A stretch of 30,259 nucleotides of DNA, from the NCBI GenBank assembly GCA_023458535.1, contig JAEWYW010000021.1, positions 1 through 30,259 on the forward strand, in the 5' to 3' direction. This DNA is from Bacteroidota bacterium (GTDB lineage Bacteria > Bacteroidota > Bacteroidia > Flavobacteriales > Weeksellaceae). The position numbers and the translations under genes were made by a program. Within the stretch, counting starts at the first letter, position 1. Every line of letters starts with the position of its first letter. Shown one piece after another: positions 1 through 7,504 of this stretch. The notes under the pieces are model-generated. The model ran no database searches, was not told the origin of the DNA, and saw only the letters and a program-made list of their open reading frames with translations.

Positions 1-456
1 GACATCCACGATGCCTATAAAATGCTCGCTCCTATTTTGGGAACTTCAGCAGCAAGTATTGTTTTCGGTGTGGCGCTATTAGCATCTGGTCAAAATTCGA
101 CCTTAACAGGAACACTGGCTGGACAAATTGTAATGGAGGGTTTTCTGAACATCAAACTTAAACCTTGGTTAAGACGATTAATTACCAGACTGATCGCTGT
201 AATTCCTGCATTCATTGTTACGATTATTTATGGAGAAGAAGGCACGATGGATTTGCTGGTTTTAAGTCAGGTAATTCTCTCTATGCAACTAAGTTTCGCT
301 GTGGTTCCTTTGGTGATGTTTACGAATGAAAAGGCTAAAATGGGCGAATTTGTCAATAAACCTCTTCTTAAAATTGGTGTATGGATTATTTCCATTATCA
401 TTATTATACTGAATTTGTACTTATTGTATCAAACCTTCTTTGTAGATAATGTATAG
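1..456 (+). CDS. mntH: NRAMP-family divalent metal transporter, C-terminal part
   Basis: The reading frame is open from the first base, so the N-terminal part lies outside the window; 151 residues are visible. The start of the visible part (DAYKMLAPILGTSAAS) and the following ASGQNSTLTGTLAGQ segment match the helix that lines the metal path in NRAMP Mn2+/Fe2+ transporters. Further hydrophobic helices follow, the last ending just before the stop. Family knowledge: proton-coupled import of Mn2+ or Fe2+ through the inner membrane. The stop codon overlaps the start of the next gene by 8 bases, so the two are probably cotranscribed. Family is confident; the metal preference, and so the symbol, is inferred. 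Confidence 0.88.
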   Translation, partial: DIHDAYKMLAPILGTSAASIVFGVALLASGQNSTLTGTLAGQIVMEGFLNIKLKPWLRRLITRLIAVIPAFIVTIIYGEEGTMDLLVLSQVILSMQLSFAVVPLVMFTNEKAKMGEFVNKPLLKIGVWIISIIIIILNLYLLYQTFFVDNV

Positions 457-1150
457 AATATTAACTATTGTAATTCTTCTCTTCATCAGTCTTGAAGCAA
501 TTGCTCAGGAATCTATTGAACTCGACAGGCCCGATCAGACGGAGACACCCGCTATTGTTCCAAAAAATTATCTTCAATTTGAATCTGGATTTCTCTATGA
601 AAAAGAGAACCGGAATAATTACAGCATGCAAATCCCATCTGTTTTATGGAAATATGGGATAAGTGATAAAACCGAACTAAGACTCATCACAGAATTACAG
701 TTCGAAGGTAATCAACAAAATTATCAGTTAAAATTTCAACCCTTAGCGTTAGGTTTTAAAACAGCGTTGCTTGAAGAACATTCTTGGATTCCAAAAACAT
801 CTTTTATTGGTCATCTAGAGGTTTTCGGTAGAAATACTGAAGAAAAATATGTTGCAGTTCCCTCATTTAGATTCGTTTTCCAAAACACCCTTTTAGAAGA
901 TTTAAACTTAGGTTATAATTTGGGAATGATATGGGATACCGATATGCAAGAAATCTATTTGTATACAATAACCCTCGGCAAATCTTTGCATCCAAAATTG
1001 GGAATTTCTGCAGAGGTTTACGGTTTTCTTACTCCAAATAAAATTGCAGATCATCGAGTTGATGGTGGCTGCACTTACCTCATTAATAATGACTTTATGA
1101 TTGATTTTTCCGCTGGAGTTGAATTGTCCAGGATTTCGCCCCAATATTAA
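449..1150 (+). CDS. Putative outer-membrane transporter-like beta-barrel protein
   Basis: A 233-residue protein with a signal peptide of about 19 residues ending in AIAQ, followed by ELDRPDQTETPAIVPKNYLQFE. This opening is typical of the outer-membrane 'transporter' family of Bacteroidota related to the MetA phenol-degradation barrel family (assignment from memory of the motif). The rest alternates polar and hydrophobic residues as in beta strands and ends in aromatic Tyr, consistent with a barrel C-terminus. It overlaps the NRAMP gene by 8 bases, which suggests a coupled role such as outer-membrane passage or sensing of the same metal; that is inference. No clear terminator follows. The substrate is unknown. 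Confidence 0.7.
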   Translation: MYRILTIVILLFISLEAIAQESIELDRPDQTETPAIVPKNYLQFESGFLYEKENRNNYSMQIPSVLWKYGISDKTELRLITELQFEGNQQNYQLKFQPLALGFKTALLEEHSWIPKTSFIGHLEVFGRNTEEKYVAVPSFRFVFQNTLLEDLNLGYNLGMIWDTDMQEIYLYTITLGKSLHPKLGISAEVYGFLTPNKIADHRVDGGCTYLINNDFMIDFSAGVELSRISPQY

Positions 1151-1223
1151 TTGGCTTTTGGTATCTCACACCGTTTTAATCTAAAATAAATCTGCCTTAT
1201 TGTCCACATTTACTATTTGGCAA

Positions 1224-1231
1224 TATCTTTG
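1224..1231 (+). promoter_or_regulatory. Bacteroidota -7 box upstream of grpE
   Basis: TATCTTTG matches TANNTTTG. A TTG at 1200-1202, 21 bases upstream, could be the -33 element. The start codon of grpE is 30 bases downstream, giving a leader of roughly 20-25 bases. No heat-shock operator such as CIRCE is visible. Confidence 0.6.
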
Positions 1232-1261
1232 TCAAAAACAACTTTAATAAAAGTATGATTT

Positions 1262-1798
1262 ATGGAAAATACGGATTACAACGAAGAGAACAAGGATATA
1301 AACAAGGAGAACAATTCTCCTGCGGAAGAGAATAATTCTGAAAATGTGACAGCAGAAACTACTGCAGAAGAACTTTTGGCGCAGGAAAAGGATCGTTACA
1401 TCAGGTTATATGCCGAGTTCGAAAACTACAAAAAGAGAACCAGCAGAGAAAAAATGGAATTTGCTCAATACGCCAATCAGGATATGATGATATCTATGCT
1501 GGCAGTATTAGATGATTTCGAAAGAGCTCTAAAAGAAATAGCAAAAAATGGAAATTCAGCAGATGTACAAGGTGTTGAACTAATTTATCAGAAATTTAAA
1601 AGCAAATTGGCTGAAAAAGGGCTTCAACCTATTGAGGTACAACCTGGAGATGACTTTAATGTAGATTTCCATGAGGCTATTACTCAAATTCCGGCTCCAT
1701 CGGATGATTTAAAAGGAAAAATTGTAGATGTTATTGAGACAGGATACACCTTAAACGGTAAGGTGATTCGTTTCGCTAAGGTTGTAACTGGAAAGTAA
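1262..1798 (+). CDS. grpE: Nucleotide exchange factor GrpE
   Basis: A 178-residue protein, normal for the family. The first 35 or so residues are acidic and rich in Asn and Glu, likely disordered. A coiled-coil region follows (EELLAQEKDRYIRLYAEFEN then YKKRTSREK), and the C-terminal beta domain contains PGDDFNVDFHEAITQIP and ends GYTLNGKVIRFAKVVTGK, the GrpE signature region. It dimerises and speeds ADP release from DnaK. dnaJ follows 85 bases downstream on the same strand with no terminator between, so the two probably form an operon; dnaK is not in the window. The start follows a good -7 box. Confidence 0.96.
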   Translation: MENTDYNEENKDINKENNSPAEENNSENVTAETTAEELLAQEKDRYIRLYAEFENYKKRTSREKMEFAQYANQDMMISMLAVLDDFERALKEIAKNGNSADVQGVELIYQKFKSKLAEKGLQPIEVQPGDDFNVDFHEAITQIPAPSDDLKGKIVDVIETGYTLNGKVIRFAKVVTGK

Positions 1799-1883
1799 AT
1801 AATAAGTGAGGTGCAACTAAAATGTTTAGAGTACAATGTGGAAATATTCATTGATAAACGCACATCACTAATCTTATAAAATT

Positions 1884-2999
1884 ATGACAAAGAGAGATTA
1901 CTATGAGGTTCTTGAAATTACCAAAACAGCCTCTGGTGAAGAAATAAAAAAAGCCTACCGAAAAATGGCAATTAAGTATCATCCAGATAAAAATCCGGGA
2001 GATACTGTAGCTGAAGAAAGATTTAAAGAAGCAGCTGAAGCTTATGAAGTTCTTAGTGATGATAACAAAAGAGCAAGATACGACCAGTTTGGTCACGCAG
2101 GAGTAGGCGGAAACGGCGGCTTCGGTGGAGGTTTTGGCGGTGGAATGAATATGGAAGATATATTCTCCCAATTTGGAGATATTTTCGGTGGTCATTTCGG
2201 AGGAGGATTCGGTGGCGGATCTCGTCAGCAACAGTCTAGAGGTTCCAATTTAAGAGTAAGAATTAAGCTTAATCTTGAAGAAATGGTGAACGGAACCCAG
2301 AAAACTCTTAAAGTGAAGAAAATGATGGTAGCCGAAGGTGCTACTTCAAAAACTTGTCCAACTTGTAACGGAAGCGGTGTTCAGGTAAAAATTATGAATA
2401 CCATGTTCGGACAAATGCAGACGCAAACCACTTGCGGAAATTGTGATGGTATTGGTAAGGTTGCAGACAAAATTCCTGCAGGTGCTAACGCTCAAGGTCT
2501 TATAAAAACGGAAGAAGAAATTACCATCAATATCCCTGCGGGAGCTAGAGATGGTATACAGTTGAATGTTAGAGGGAAAGGTAATGATGCACCTTTTGGT
2601 GGTGTTCCAGGTGATTTACTTGTGGTAATTGAAGAAGAGGTAGATCAGTTGATTAAAAGAGAAGGCGACAATCTGCATCAGGAGTTGTATATTTCTTTTG
2701 CGGAAGCAGCTTTAGGAGTGAAGAAAGAAGTTCCTACGGTGGGTGGTAAAGTAAAAATTACCATCGATTCAGGAACGCAGTCTGGTAAAATTTTACGTTT
2801 ATCTGGTAAGGGTTTGCCGAGTATTGACAGCTACGGAAAAGGAGATATGTTTATTCATATCAATGTTTGGACGCCTCAAAAACTCACCAAAGAGCAAAAA
2901 GACTTCTTCGAAAGTCAAATGGACAGTGGTGAAATGGTTGCCGAACCATCTGGTAAAGAAAAAACTTTCTTTGATAAAGTAAAAGATCTTTTTAATTGA
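1884..2999 (+). CDS. dnaJ: Chaperone DnaJ (Hsp40) with a reduced zinc-binding domain
   Basis: A 371-residue co-chaperone that stimulates DnaK ATPase activity and delivers unfolded substrates. J domain at residues 4-70 with HPD at 33-35; Gly/Phe-rich linker at about 71-112 including a DIF motif; C-terminal substrate-binding beta domains from about 205 (GKGNDAPFGGVPGDLLV). The zinc domain is unusual: only two CxxCxGxG motifs are present, at C158/C161 and C184/C187, where canonical DnaJ has four. The places where motifs 1 and 4 should be are occupied by cysteine-free segments. By position the retained pair is the inner one (zinc centre II). It lies downstream of grpE and is followed by an intrinsic terminator. 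Confidence 0.95.
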   Translation: MTKRDYYEVLEITKTASGEEIKKAYRKMAIKYHPDKNPGDTVAEERFKEAAEAYEVLSDDNKRARYDQFGHAGVGGNGGFGGGFGGGMNMEDIFSQFGDIFGGHFGGGFGGGSRQQQSRGSNLRVRIKLNLEEMVNGTQKTLKVKKMMVAEGATSKTCPTCNGSGVQVKIMNTMFGQMQTQTTCGNCDGIGKVADKIPAGANAQGLIKTEEEITINIPAGARDGIQLNVRGKGNDAPFGGVPGDLLVVIEEEVDQLIKREGDNLHQELYISFAEAALGVKKEVPTVGGKVKITIDSGTQSGKILRLSGKGLPSIDSYGKGDMFIHINVWTPQKLTKEQKDFFESQMDSGEMVAEPSGKEKTFFDKVKDLFN

Positions 3000-3025
3000 A
3001 TAAAAAAAATCTTTACATAATACTT

Positions 3026-3056
3026 AAAAGAGATTCCAAGGGAGTCTCTTTTTTTA
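3026..3056 (+). terminator. Intrinsic terminator after dnaJ
   Basis: Arms AAGAGATTCC (3028-3037) and GGAGTCTCTT (3041-3050) pair over 10 bp with one G-T wobble around a 3-base loop, followed by a T-run TTTTTTTATTTT. It lies 29 bases after the dnaJ stop and ends the grpE-dnaJ unit. Confidence 0.85.
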
Positions 3057-3072
3057 TTTTTAGCAAATACTT

Positions 3073-3080
3073 TATCTTTG
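3073..3080 (+). promoter_or_regulatory. Bacteroidota -7 box abutting the esterase start
   Basis: TATCTTTG matches TANNTTTG and ends only 4 bases before the ATG at 3085. Since transcription in this group usually starts a few bases after the box, the mRNA would begin at or next to the start codon (leaderless). Confidence 0.5.
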
Positions 3081-3084
3081 ATGA

Positions 3085-3954
3085 ATGCGGATATGGAAAA
3101 AAATTACAGTCAAGACTACAGCTATAGCATTTTCGGGGTTGGCACTTACATCTTGCAACACCCGAAAATTTAAGATTTGGATGGGACCAGATAAGCAACA
3201 GAAAGTTTATAACCTGCAATACGGTGAACATAAGAGACAGAAGATGGATGTCTTTTTACCAAGTTCGTACACAAAGGATTCTCCTGTCGTTTTGCTCATT
3301 CACGGGGGTGCATGGAAATTTGGTAAAAAAGAGCATCTGATACATATCCAAAAAATGCTTTTTTCACACAATATTCCCACTGTGAATATGAATTACCGAT
3401 TGGTAGATAAAACCATCACCTACAAGCAACAATTAGAAGATATTGCATCTGCCGTGTCAAAGTTTAATTCTATTGCACAAAAAGCAGAACTTAAAGAAAA
3501 TAATTTTATACTTCTCGGGGAAAGTGCAGGCGGACACTTGGTATTGCTTTACGGATACGCAAATCCACAGCAAATAAAGAAAATAATATCTTTAAGTGGA
3601 CCTACAGATTTTTATACCAATCAATACTTACAATCCAGTTATTCAAAATATTCCGCTTCTACGATAGCAAAAATGGTGGGAACCAAGTTTAGCAGAGAAA
3701 ATCTTTCTGAGGAGTTCAAAAAGGCAAGTCCAATAGCGAATGTAAGTGATGTACCCACACTTATTTTCCAGGGAAATAAAGACTTTTTAGTAAATAAACA
3801 TCAAGGTTTAGCGCTTGATTCTGTATTGACGGAGAAGAGTATTCCACATCAATTCATTTACATGGAAAACACAGGACATGCCCCAAGATTTTTCAATAAA
3901 AAGAAAAGAGACAGCATCATCTACCCTGCGATCCTTGATTGGATAAAAAAATAA
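3085..3954 (+). CDS. Alpha/beta-hydrolase esterase, lipoprotein
   Basis: 289 residues. The N-terminus is a lipoprotein signal (LALTSC, acylated Cys24), so the enzyme should be anchored in the envelope. Core features of a carboxylesterase/lipase of the HSL-like type: oxyanion motif HGGAW (73-77), nucleophile elbow GESAGG with Ser147, probable acid Asp233 (GNKDF) and His265 (NTGHAP). A full Ser-Asp-His triad is therefore visible. Substrate cannot be told from sequence. A neighbouring ATG at 3081 is out of frame and reaches a stop after about 32 codons, so 3085 is the start. The 3' end is convergent with dedA. Confidence 0.88.
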   Translation: MRIWKKITVKTTAIAFSGLALTSCNTRKFKIWMGPDKQQKVYNLQYGEHKRQKMDVFLPSSYTKDSPVVLLIHGGAWKFGKKEHLIHIQKMLFSHNIPTVNMNYRLVDKTITYKQQLEDIASAVSKFNSIAQKAELKENNFILLGESAGGHLVLLYGYANPQQIKKIISLSGPTDFYTNQYLQSSYSKYSASTIAKMVGTKFSRENLSEEFKKASPIANVSDVPTLIFQGNKDFLVNKHQGLALDSVLTEKSIPHQFIYMENTGHAPRFFNKKKRDSIIYPAILDWIKK

Positions 3955-3979
3955 TCCACAATTTAAAACTGTGGATTAT
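3951..3979 (-). terminator. Intrinsic terminator for dedA (minus strand)
   Basis: ATAATCCACA (3951-3960) and TGTGGATTAT (3970-3979) are perfect complements over 10 bp with a 9-base loop. Read on the minus strand, the stem is followed at once by TTTTTTATCC, a good T-run for stopping dedA. On the plus strand there is no T-run, though the stem contains the esterase stop codon and may also act as a weak barrier in that direction. Confidence 0.78.
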
Positions 3980-4002
3980 TGAGTTGATATCTTTTCAATT
4001 GA

Positions 4003-4698
4003 TTATTCCAAATCACGGTTTTCATAATCAATATTTGCATCTTTCTTACCGAAGAAAAACTTCATAATTACTGGTACTGTTGTTATAAGTACGATGATAA
4101 TGATGATCCATTCTAAGTGAGATTTCAAATCAATTCCGAACTGATCTTTAAATAATTTATCTAAGTAGTGACCAGCAAAAACCAATGAGAAAGACCAAAG
4201 AATTGCCCCAATGATGTTATCAAATAAAAATCTCTTTTTATCCATCTTTACAATTCCTGCAACAATTGGTGTAAATGTTCTTACCACAGGTAAAAATCTG
4301 GCCATAATTACCGCTAAACTTCCGTGTTGCTCAAAAAAATCGTGCGCCTGAAAAAGATACTTCTTCTTGAACAACATTGTATCTTCTTTTTTATAAAGTG
4401 CAGGACCCGCTTTCACTCCAAAAAAGTATCCCACCTCGTTACCAATAATCGCTGCAAGTGAAATAGCTGAGGCCAAAAGAGTGGTGTCTAATAAATCGCT
4501 TCCCGTACTTCCGAAAGTCTCTTTAATAATTTCTACGGCATAAATACCAGAAACGAAAAGTAAACTGTCACCAGGCAAGAAAAACCCTACGAATAAACCT
4601 GTCTCGGCAAAAATAATGAACAATATTAACCAAAAACCACCCATTTTAATGTAAAACTCTGGGTTGAGAAGGTCTTTCCAGCTTTCAAAATGATCCAT
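4003..4698 (-). CDS. DedA/SNARE-associated (VTT domain) membrane protein
   Basis: A 231-residue polytopic inner-membrane protein. Diagnostic features of the DedA family: the acidic membrane residue Glu32 in FAETGLFVGFFLPGDSLLF, GNEVGYFFGVKAGP near 87-99, and the Arg-rich segment ARFLPVVRTFTPIVAG (133-148), followed by two more C-terminal membrane helices. Members are linked to lipid-carrier recycling (undecaprenyl phosphate or phospholipid flipping), membrane potential and drug tolerance; which applies here is unknown. It is monocistronic, with its own -7 box and terminator. The C-terminal tail is charged. Confidence 0.92.
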   Translation of the reverse strand: MDHFESWKDLLNPEFYIKMGGFWLILFIIFAETGLFVGFFLPGDSLLFVSGIYAVEIIKETFGSTGSDLLDTTLLASAISLAAIIGNEVGYFFGVKAGPALYKKEDTMLFKKKYLFQAHDFFEQHGSLAVIMARFLPVVRTFTPIVAGIVKMDKKRFLFDNIIGAILWSFSLVFAGHYLDKLFKDQFGIDLKSHLEWIIIIIVLITTVPVIMKFFFGKKDANIDYENRDLE

Positions 4699-4716
4699 TT
4701 TCTCTTTATATTTTTA

Positions 4717-4724
4717 CAAAATTA
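4717..4724 (-). promoter_or_regulatory. Bacteroidota -7 box for dedA
   Basis: On the minus strand the sequence reads TAATTTTG (TANNTTTG), 18 bases before the dedA ATG. Confidence 0.5.
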
Positions 4725-4773
4725 ACCTAATTAAATTTTAATAGAAAATATTTATGATTTTTTAACAATTAAT

Positions 4774-5886
4774 TTATAAATCAAATATATCATCTGAAAC
4801 CGCCGTTCCATCAGCCATTAGAAATGCTTTGAGAAACGGCATAATATTCCCATTCATTACACCATCCACATCCGAAGTCTCATAGCCTGATCGCACATCT
4901 TTAACTAGTTTATAGGGATGCATCACATAATTCCTGATTTGACTTCCCCACTCTATTTTCATTTTATTGGCTTCAATCTCGTTTCTTGCCTTCATCCTTT
5001 CTTCCAATTCAATTTCGTAAAGACGTGAACGCAAAAGTTGCATGGCTTTTTCTTTGTTTTGAAGCTGTGATCGACTTTCAGAGTTTTCAATAATAATTCC
5101 TGTTGGTGCGTGACGCAGACGAACAGCTGTTTCTACTTTGTTGACGTTTTGCCCACCAGCACCCGAAGAACGCATCGTTTCAAAAGAAATATCAGCAGGA
5201 TTGATGTTGATTTCAATGGTATCATCCACCAATGGATACACATACACCGAAACAAAACTAGTGTGTCGCTTTGCATTGCTGTCGAAAGGTGAAATCCTTA
5301 CCAAACGGTGTACACCATTTTCCCCTTTCAGGTAACCGAAAGCAAATTCACCATCTATTTCTAAGGTAACTGTTTTTACACCCGCCACATCGCCTTCCTG
5401 ATAATTAAGCTCACGGATTTTGTAGCCTTGCTTTTCAGCCCACATGGTGTACATACGCATAAGCATAGATGCCCAATCACAGCTTTCTGTTCCTCCTGCA
5501 CCTGCAGTAATCTGCAAGACAGCAGAAAGCTCATCGCCTTCGTTAGAAAGCATGTTTTTAAACTCTAAGTTTTCTATTTTTTCAATAAGTAGAGGGAAAC
5601 TTTCGTCCAATTCCTTTTCAGAATCAGCGTCCTCTTTGGCAAATTCCACCAGCACCTGTAAATCTTCAAAGTTACCAGCAATCTCTTCGTAGTCTTCTAC
5701 CCATTTTTTCTTGGAACGGAGTTGTTTTAAGAACGTTTCTGCTTCTTTTGGATTGTCCCAAAACTCTGGCGCAGCAGTTTTCTCATCGTCATTAGAAATT
5801 TCAATCTTTTTTTTATCAATTTGAAGATATTTGTATAAATCTTCAATTCGCAACTGAATTTCTTTTATTTGGTCGTTATTGATCAA
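4774..5886 (-). CDS. prfB: Peptide chain release factor 2
   Basis: 370 residues. Recognises UGA/UAA stop codons and triggers peptide release. The stop-codon tripeptide SPF is at 199-201 (VRISPFDS) and the catalytic GGQ at 244-246 (SSGAGGQNVNKVETAV), which separates it from RF1. The start must be TTG at 5886: an in-frame stop lies two codons upstream, there is no ATG before residue 112, and the protein aligns with RF2 from its first residues. A -7 box 18 bases upstream supports this. At the place where many RF2 genes carry an in-frame UGA for a +1 frameshift (after KYL) this gene reads straight through (CTT CAA ATT), so the classical autoregulatory frameshift is absent. Confidence 0.95.
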   Translation of the reverse strand: MINNDQIKEIQLRIEDLYKYLQIDKKKIEISNDDEKTAAPEFWDNPKEAETFLKQLRSKKKWVEDYEEIAGNFEDLQVLVEFAKEDADSEKELDESFPLLIEKIENLEFKNMLSNEGDELSAVLQITAGAGGTESCDWASMLMRMYTMWAEKQGYKIRELNYQEGDVAGVKTVTLEIDGEFAFGYLKGENGVHRLVRISPFDSNAKRHTSFVSVYVYPLVDDTIEININPADISFETMRSSGAGGQNVNKVETAVRLRHAPTGIIIENSESRSQLQNKEKAMQLLRSRLYEIELEERMKARNEIEANKMKIEWGSQIRNYVMHPYKLVKDVRSGYETSDVDGVMNGNIMPFLKAFLMADGTAVSDDIFDL

Positions 5887-5904
5887 AACTTAATTTTTGA
5901 GACA

Positions 5905-5912
5905 CAAATTTA
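5905..5912 (-). promoter_or_regulatory. Bacteroidota -7 box for prfB
   Basis: TAAATTTG on the minus strand, 18 bases before the TTG start of prfB. It gives a short leader and supports the non-ATG start. Confidence 0.55.
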
Positions 5913-5980
5913 CACATATTTTATATTTCATTACAAAAGGTTTTATAGGAAGATTCATATTATTTATCATCTATTTCCAG

Positions 5981-7408
5981 TTAAGATTTCAGTTGATCAT
6001 CAACTGGTTCGTCTTTACTCCTCTCCTTTTCGTCTGCCTTGGTATTTTCTTCAGTAATTTCAATTTTCTCCTCCACATTATGCTGAAAACCAATTGCTCT
6101 TTGTGGAACTTCTACAGCTTTATAAGATTGCAGTTCATCATTTAAAGCTTTCAACCTCTGAGCAAAATACTCGTAATTATTAATGGAAACATCCGCTATA
6201 AACTGTGCAACCTGATTAAGATATTCTTCTGTAAGTTTGGAAGAGGCATCACGAAGTGCTCTTTTAAGAAGATTTTCATCAATTTTTAAATGATTATTTT
6301 GAGAACGCTGATAAATATGCTTAATTCTTTTCTTGATACTCTGTGTAAAATCTATTACCATGGTGTTGCTGAAAACCTTCATCTTATCAGCAACCTCGTA
6401 CCAAAACGGAATTTTATCTGCTCCATTGTTTTTTAATATGGTTGTTAGGATGGCATTTTCGTCCAGATTTTTTGTTAGTGAATATAAAATAATCTCTGCC
6501 CTTTCTTTTGAGTTAGGTGGAAATATCGGAATTTGCGTATCAAATCTTCCTGGCGCCAATACTTCTTCATCCATATCTGAAATGGTTTCCGCAGATCCAA
6601 CCATCAGGATACCTTCCTCCGAGAATTTTCCAATATAATGCATAATCACATCTTTGGTTGCTTCGTTGCAAGATGCCACATTTTCGGATGGGTTTCTTGC
6701 AAGCATAATTTCATCAAAATCTTCAATAAATAACAAAACCTTATCCTCATTCATCATGGTGACCAAAAAATCATTAAAATCGACCTTATTGCCATCTACA
6801 AATGAAGTTCCTAGGTAATATTTCTTAACCTCTTTAAAAGTGTAATGGATGATTTCTGAAATTTTATTCGCCCAAAATATTTTGCCACTGCCGGGAGGAC
6901 CATATAGTATAATACCTGCTGGTTTGTGAATTCCCCAGTCGTGTTTTTGTTTTTCATCCAGAAAAGGTTCTAAATTCTCAGTGATATAAAAAAACAAATC
7001 TCTGTAACCGATAAAATCCCTTTGCTGCAAACTTGTCTTCTGACCAAAATAATCGTAAACAAACTTGTAATTTCCACCTAAATCGTTATCTACCCCATAA
7101 CTAGACACAGAAGATTTGAAGAGTCCGTTATCAAAAATATTGGGATAATTTTCATTGAAATATTTTTCTACTTTGTCTTTGGGTTGATTAATTTTGTCAG
7201 CAATCTGATCAATGGTTTTATCTTCAATTAAATCCTTGTCATATTTCTTCAAAAAATCTTTATTTTCTTCTGCAAAATTTTCTAAATCCTGCTTTACATC
7301 GAAATTTGTAGTGATGCAATCATCAAGATTCAAATCAAAATCCTGAATAAATTGCTTAATACTTTCTGGTGATATTTCTAGCTTATGCGCTAAGTCTGCA
7401 AGTTTCAT
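5981..7408 (-). CDS. AAA-family ATPase with altered catalytic motifs
   Basis: 475 residues. The N-terminal 85 residues hold two short helical segments that look like small helical or HTH-type units (LADLAHKLEISPESIKQFI and TIDQIADKINQPKDKVEKYF). The AAA core runs from about 120 to 390 and resembles FtsH/Cdc48-type modules, with a possible pore loop KKYYLG (195-200). The motifs deviate: Walker A is GPPGSGKI, with Ile177 for Thr/Ser; Walker B ends ED (229-230) rather than DE; the sensor-1 Asn position is Glu274; GRFD keeps Arg288 but the second arginine finger position is Thr291. The C-terminus (about 435-475) is a charged, probably disordered tail. No protease or membrane segment is present, so it is not FtsH. 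Likely a remodelling or scaffold ATPase; function unknown. Confidence 0.8.
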   Translation of the reverse strand: MKLADLAHKLEISPESIKQFIQDFDLNLDDCITTNFDVKQDLENFAEENKDFLKKYDKDLIEDKTIDQIADKINQPKDKVEKYFNENYPNIFDNGLFKSSVSSYGVDNDLGGNYKFVYDYFGQKTSLQQRDFIGYRDLFFYITENLEPFLDEKQKHDWGIHKPAGIILYGPPGSGKIFWANKISEIIHYTFKEVKKYYLGTSFVDGNKVDFNDFLVTMMNEDKVLLFIEDFDEIMLARNPSENVASCNEATKDVIMHYIGKFSEEGILMVGSAETISDMDEEVLAPGRFDTQIPIFPPNSKERAEIILYSLTKNLDENAILTTILKNNGADKIPFWYEVADKMKVFSNTMVIDFTQSIKKRIKHIYQRSQNNHLKIDENLLKRALRDASSKLTEEYLNQVAQFIADVSINNYEYFAQRLKALNDELQSYKAVEVPQRAIGFQHNVEEKIEITEENTKADEKERSKDEPVDDQLKS

Positions 7409-7504
7409 TTTTTAACTGATTTATTTTTTTTAGATTAAAAATGTAACATTTCATAATAATTTTCTACTACTTGTATGCACAACTAAAATACAATCAAAAT
7501 TATT

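Noticed and set aside
1140..1154. Terminator after the outer-membrane transporter-like gene
   Set aside because: CCAATATTAATTGG is a 5-bp stem without a proper T-run; too weak.
5110..5692. Open frames on the plus strand inside prfB
   Set aside because: They are antisense shadows of a well-conserved gene, with no promoter and no recognisable product.
5981..7408. FtsH protease
   Set aside because: Only the AAA module is similar; there is no HEXXH zinc-protease motif and no membrane segment.
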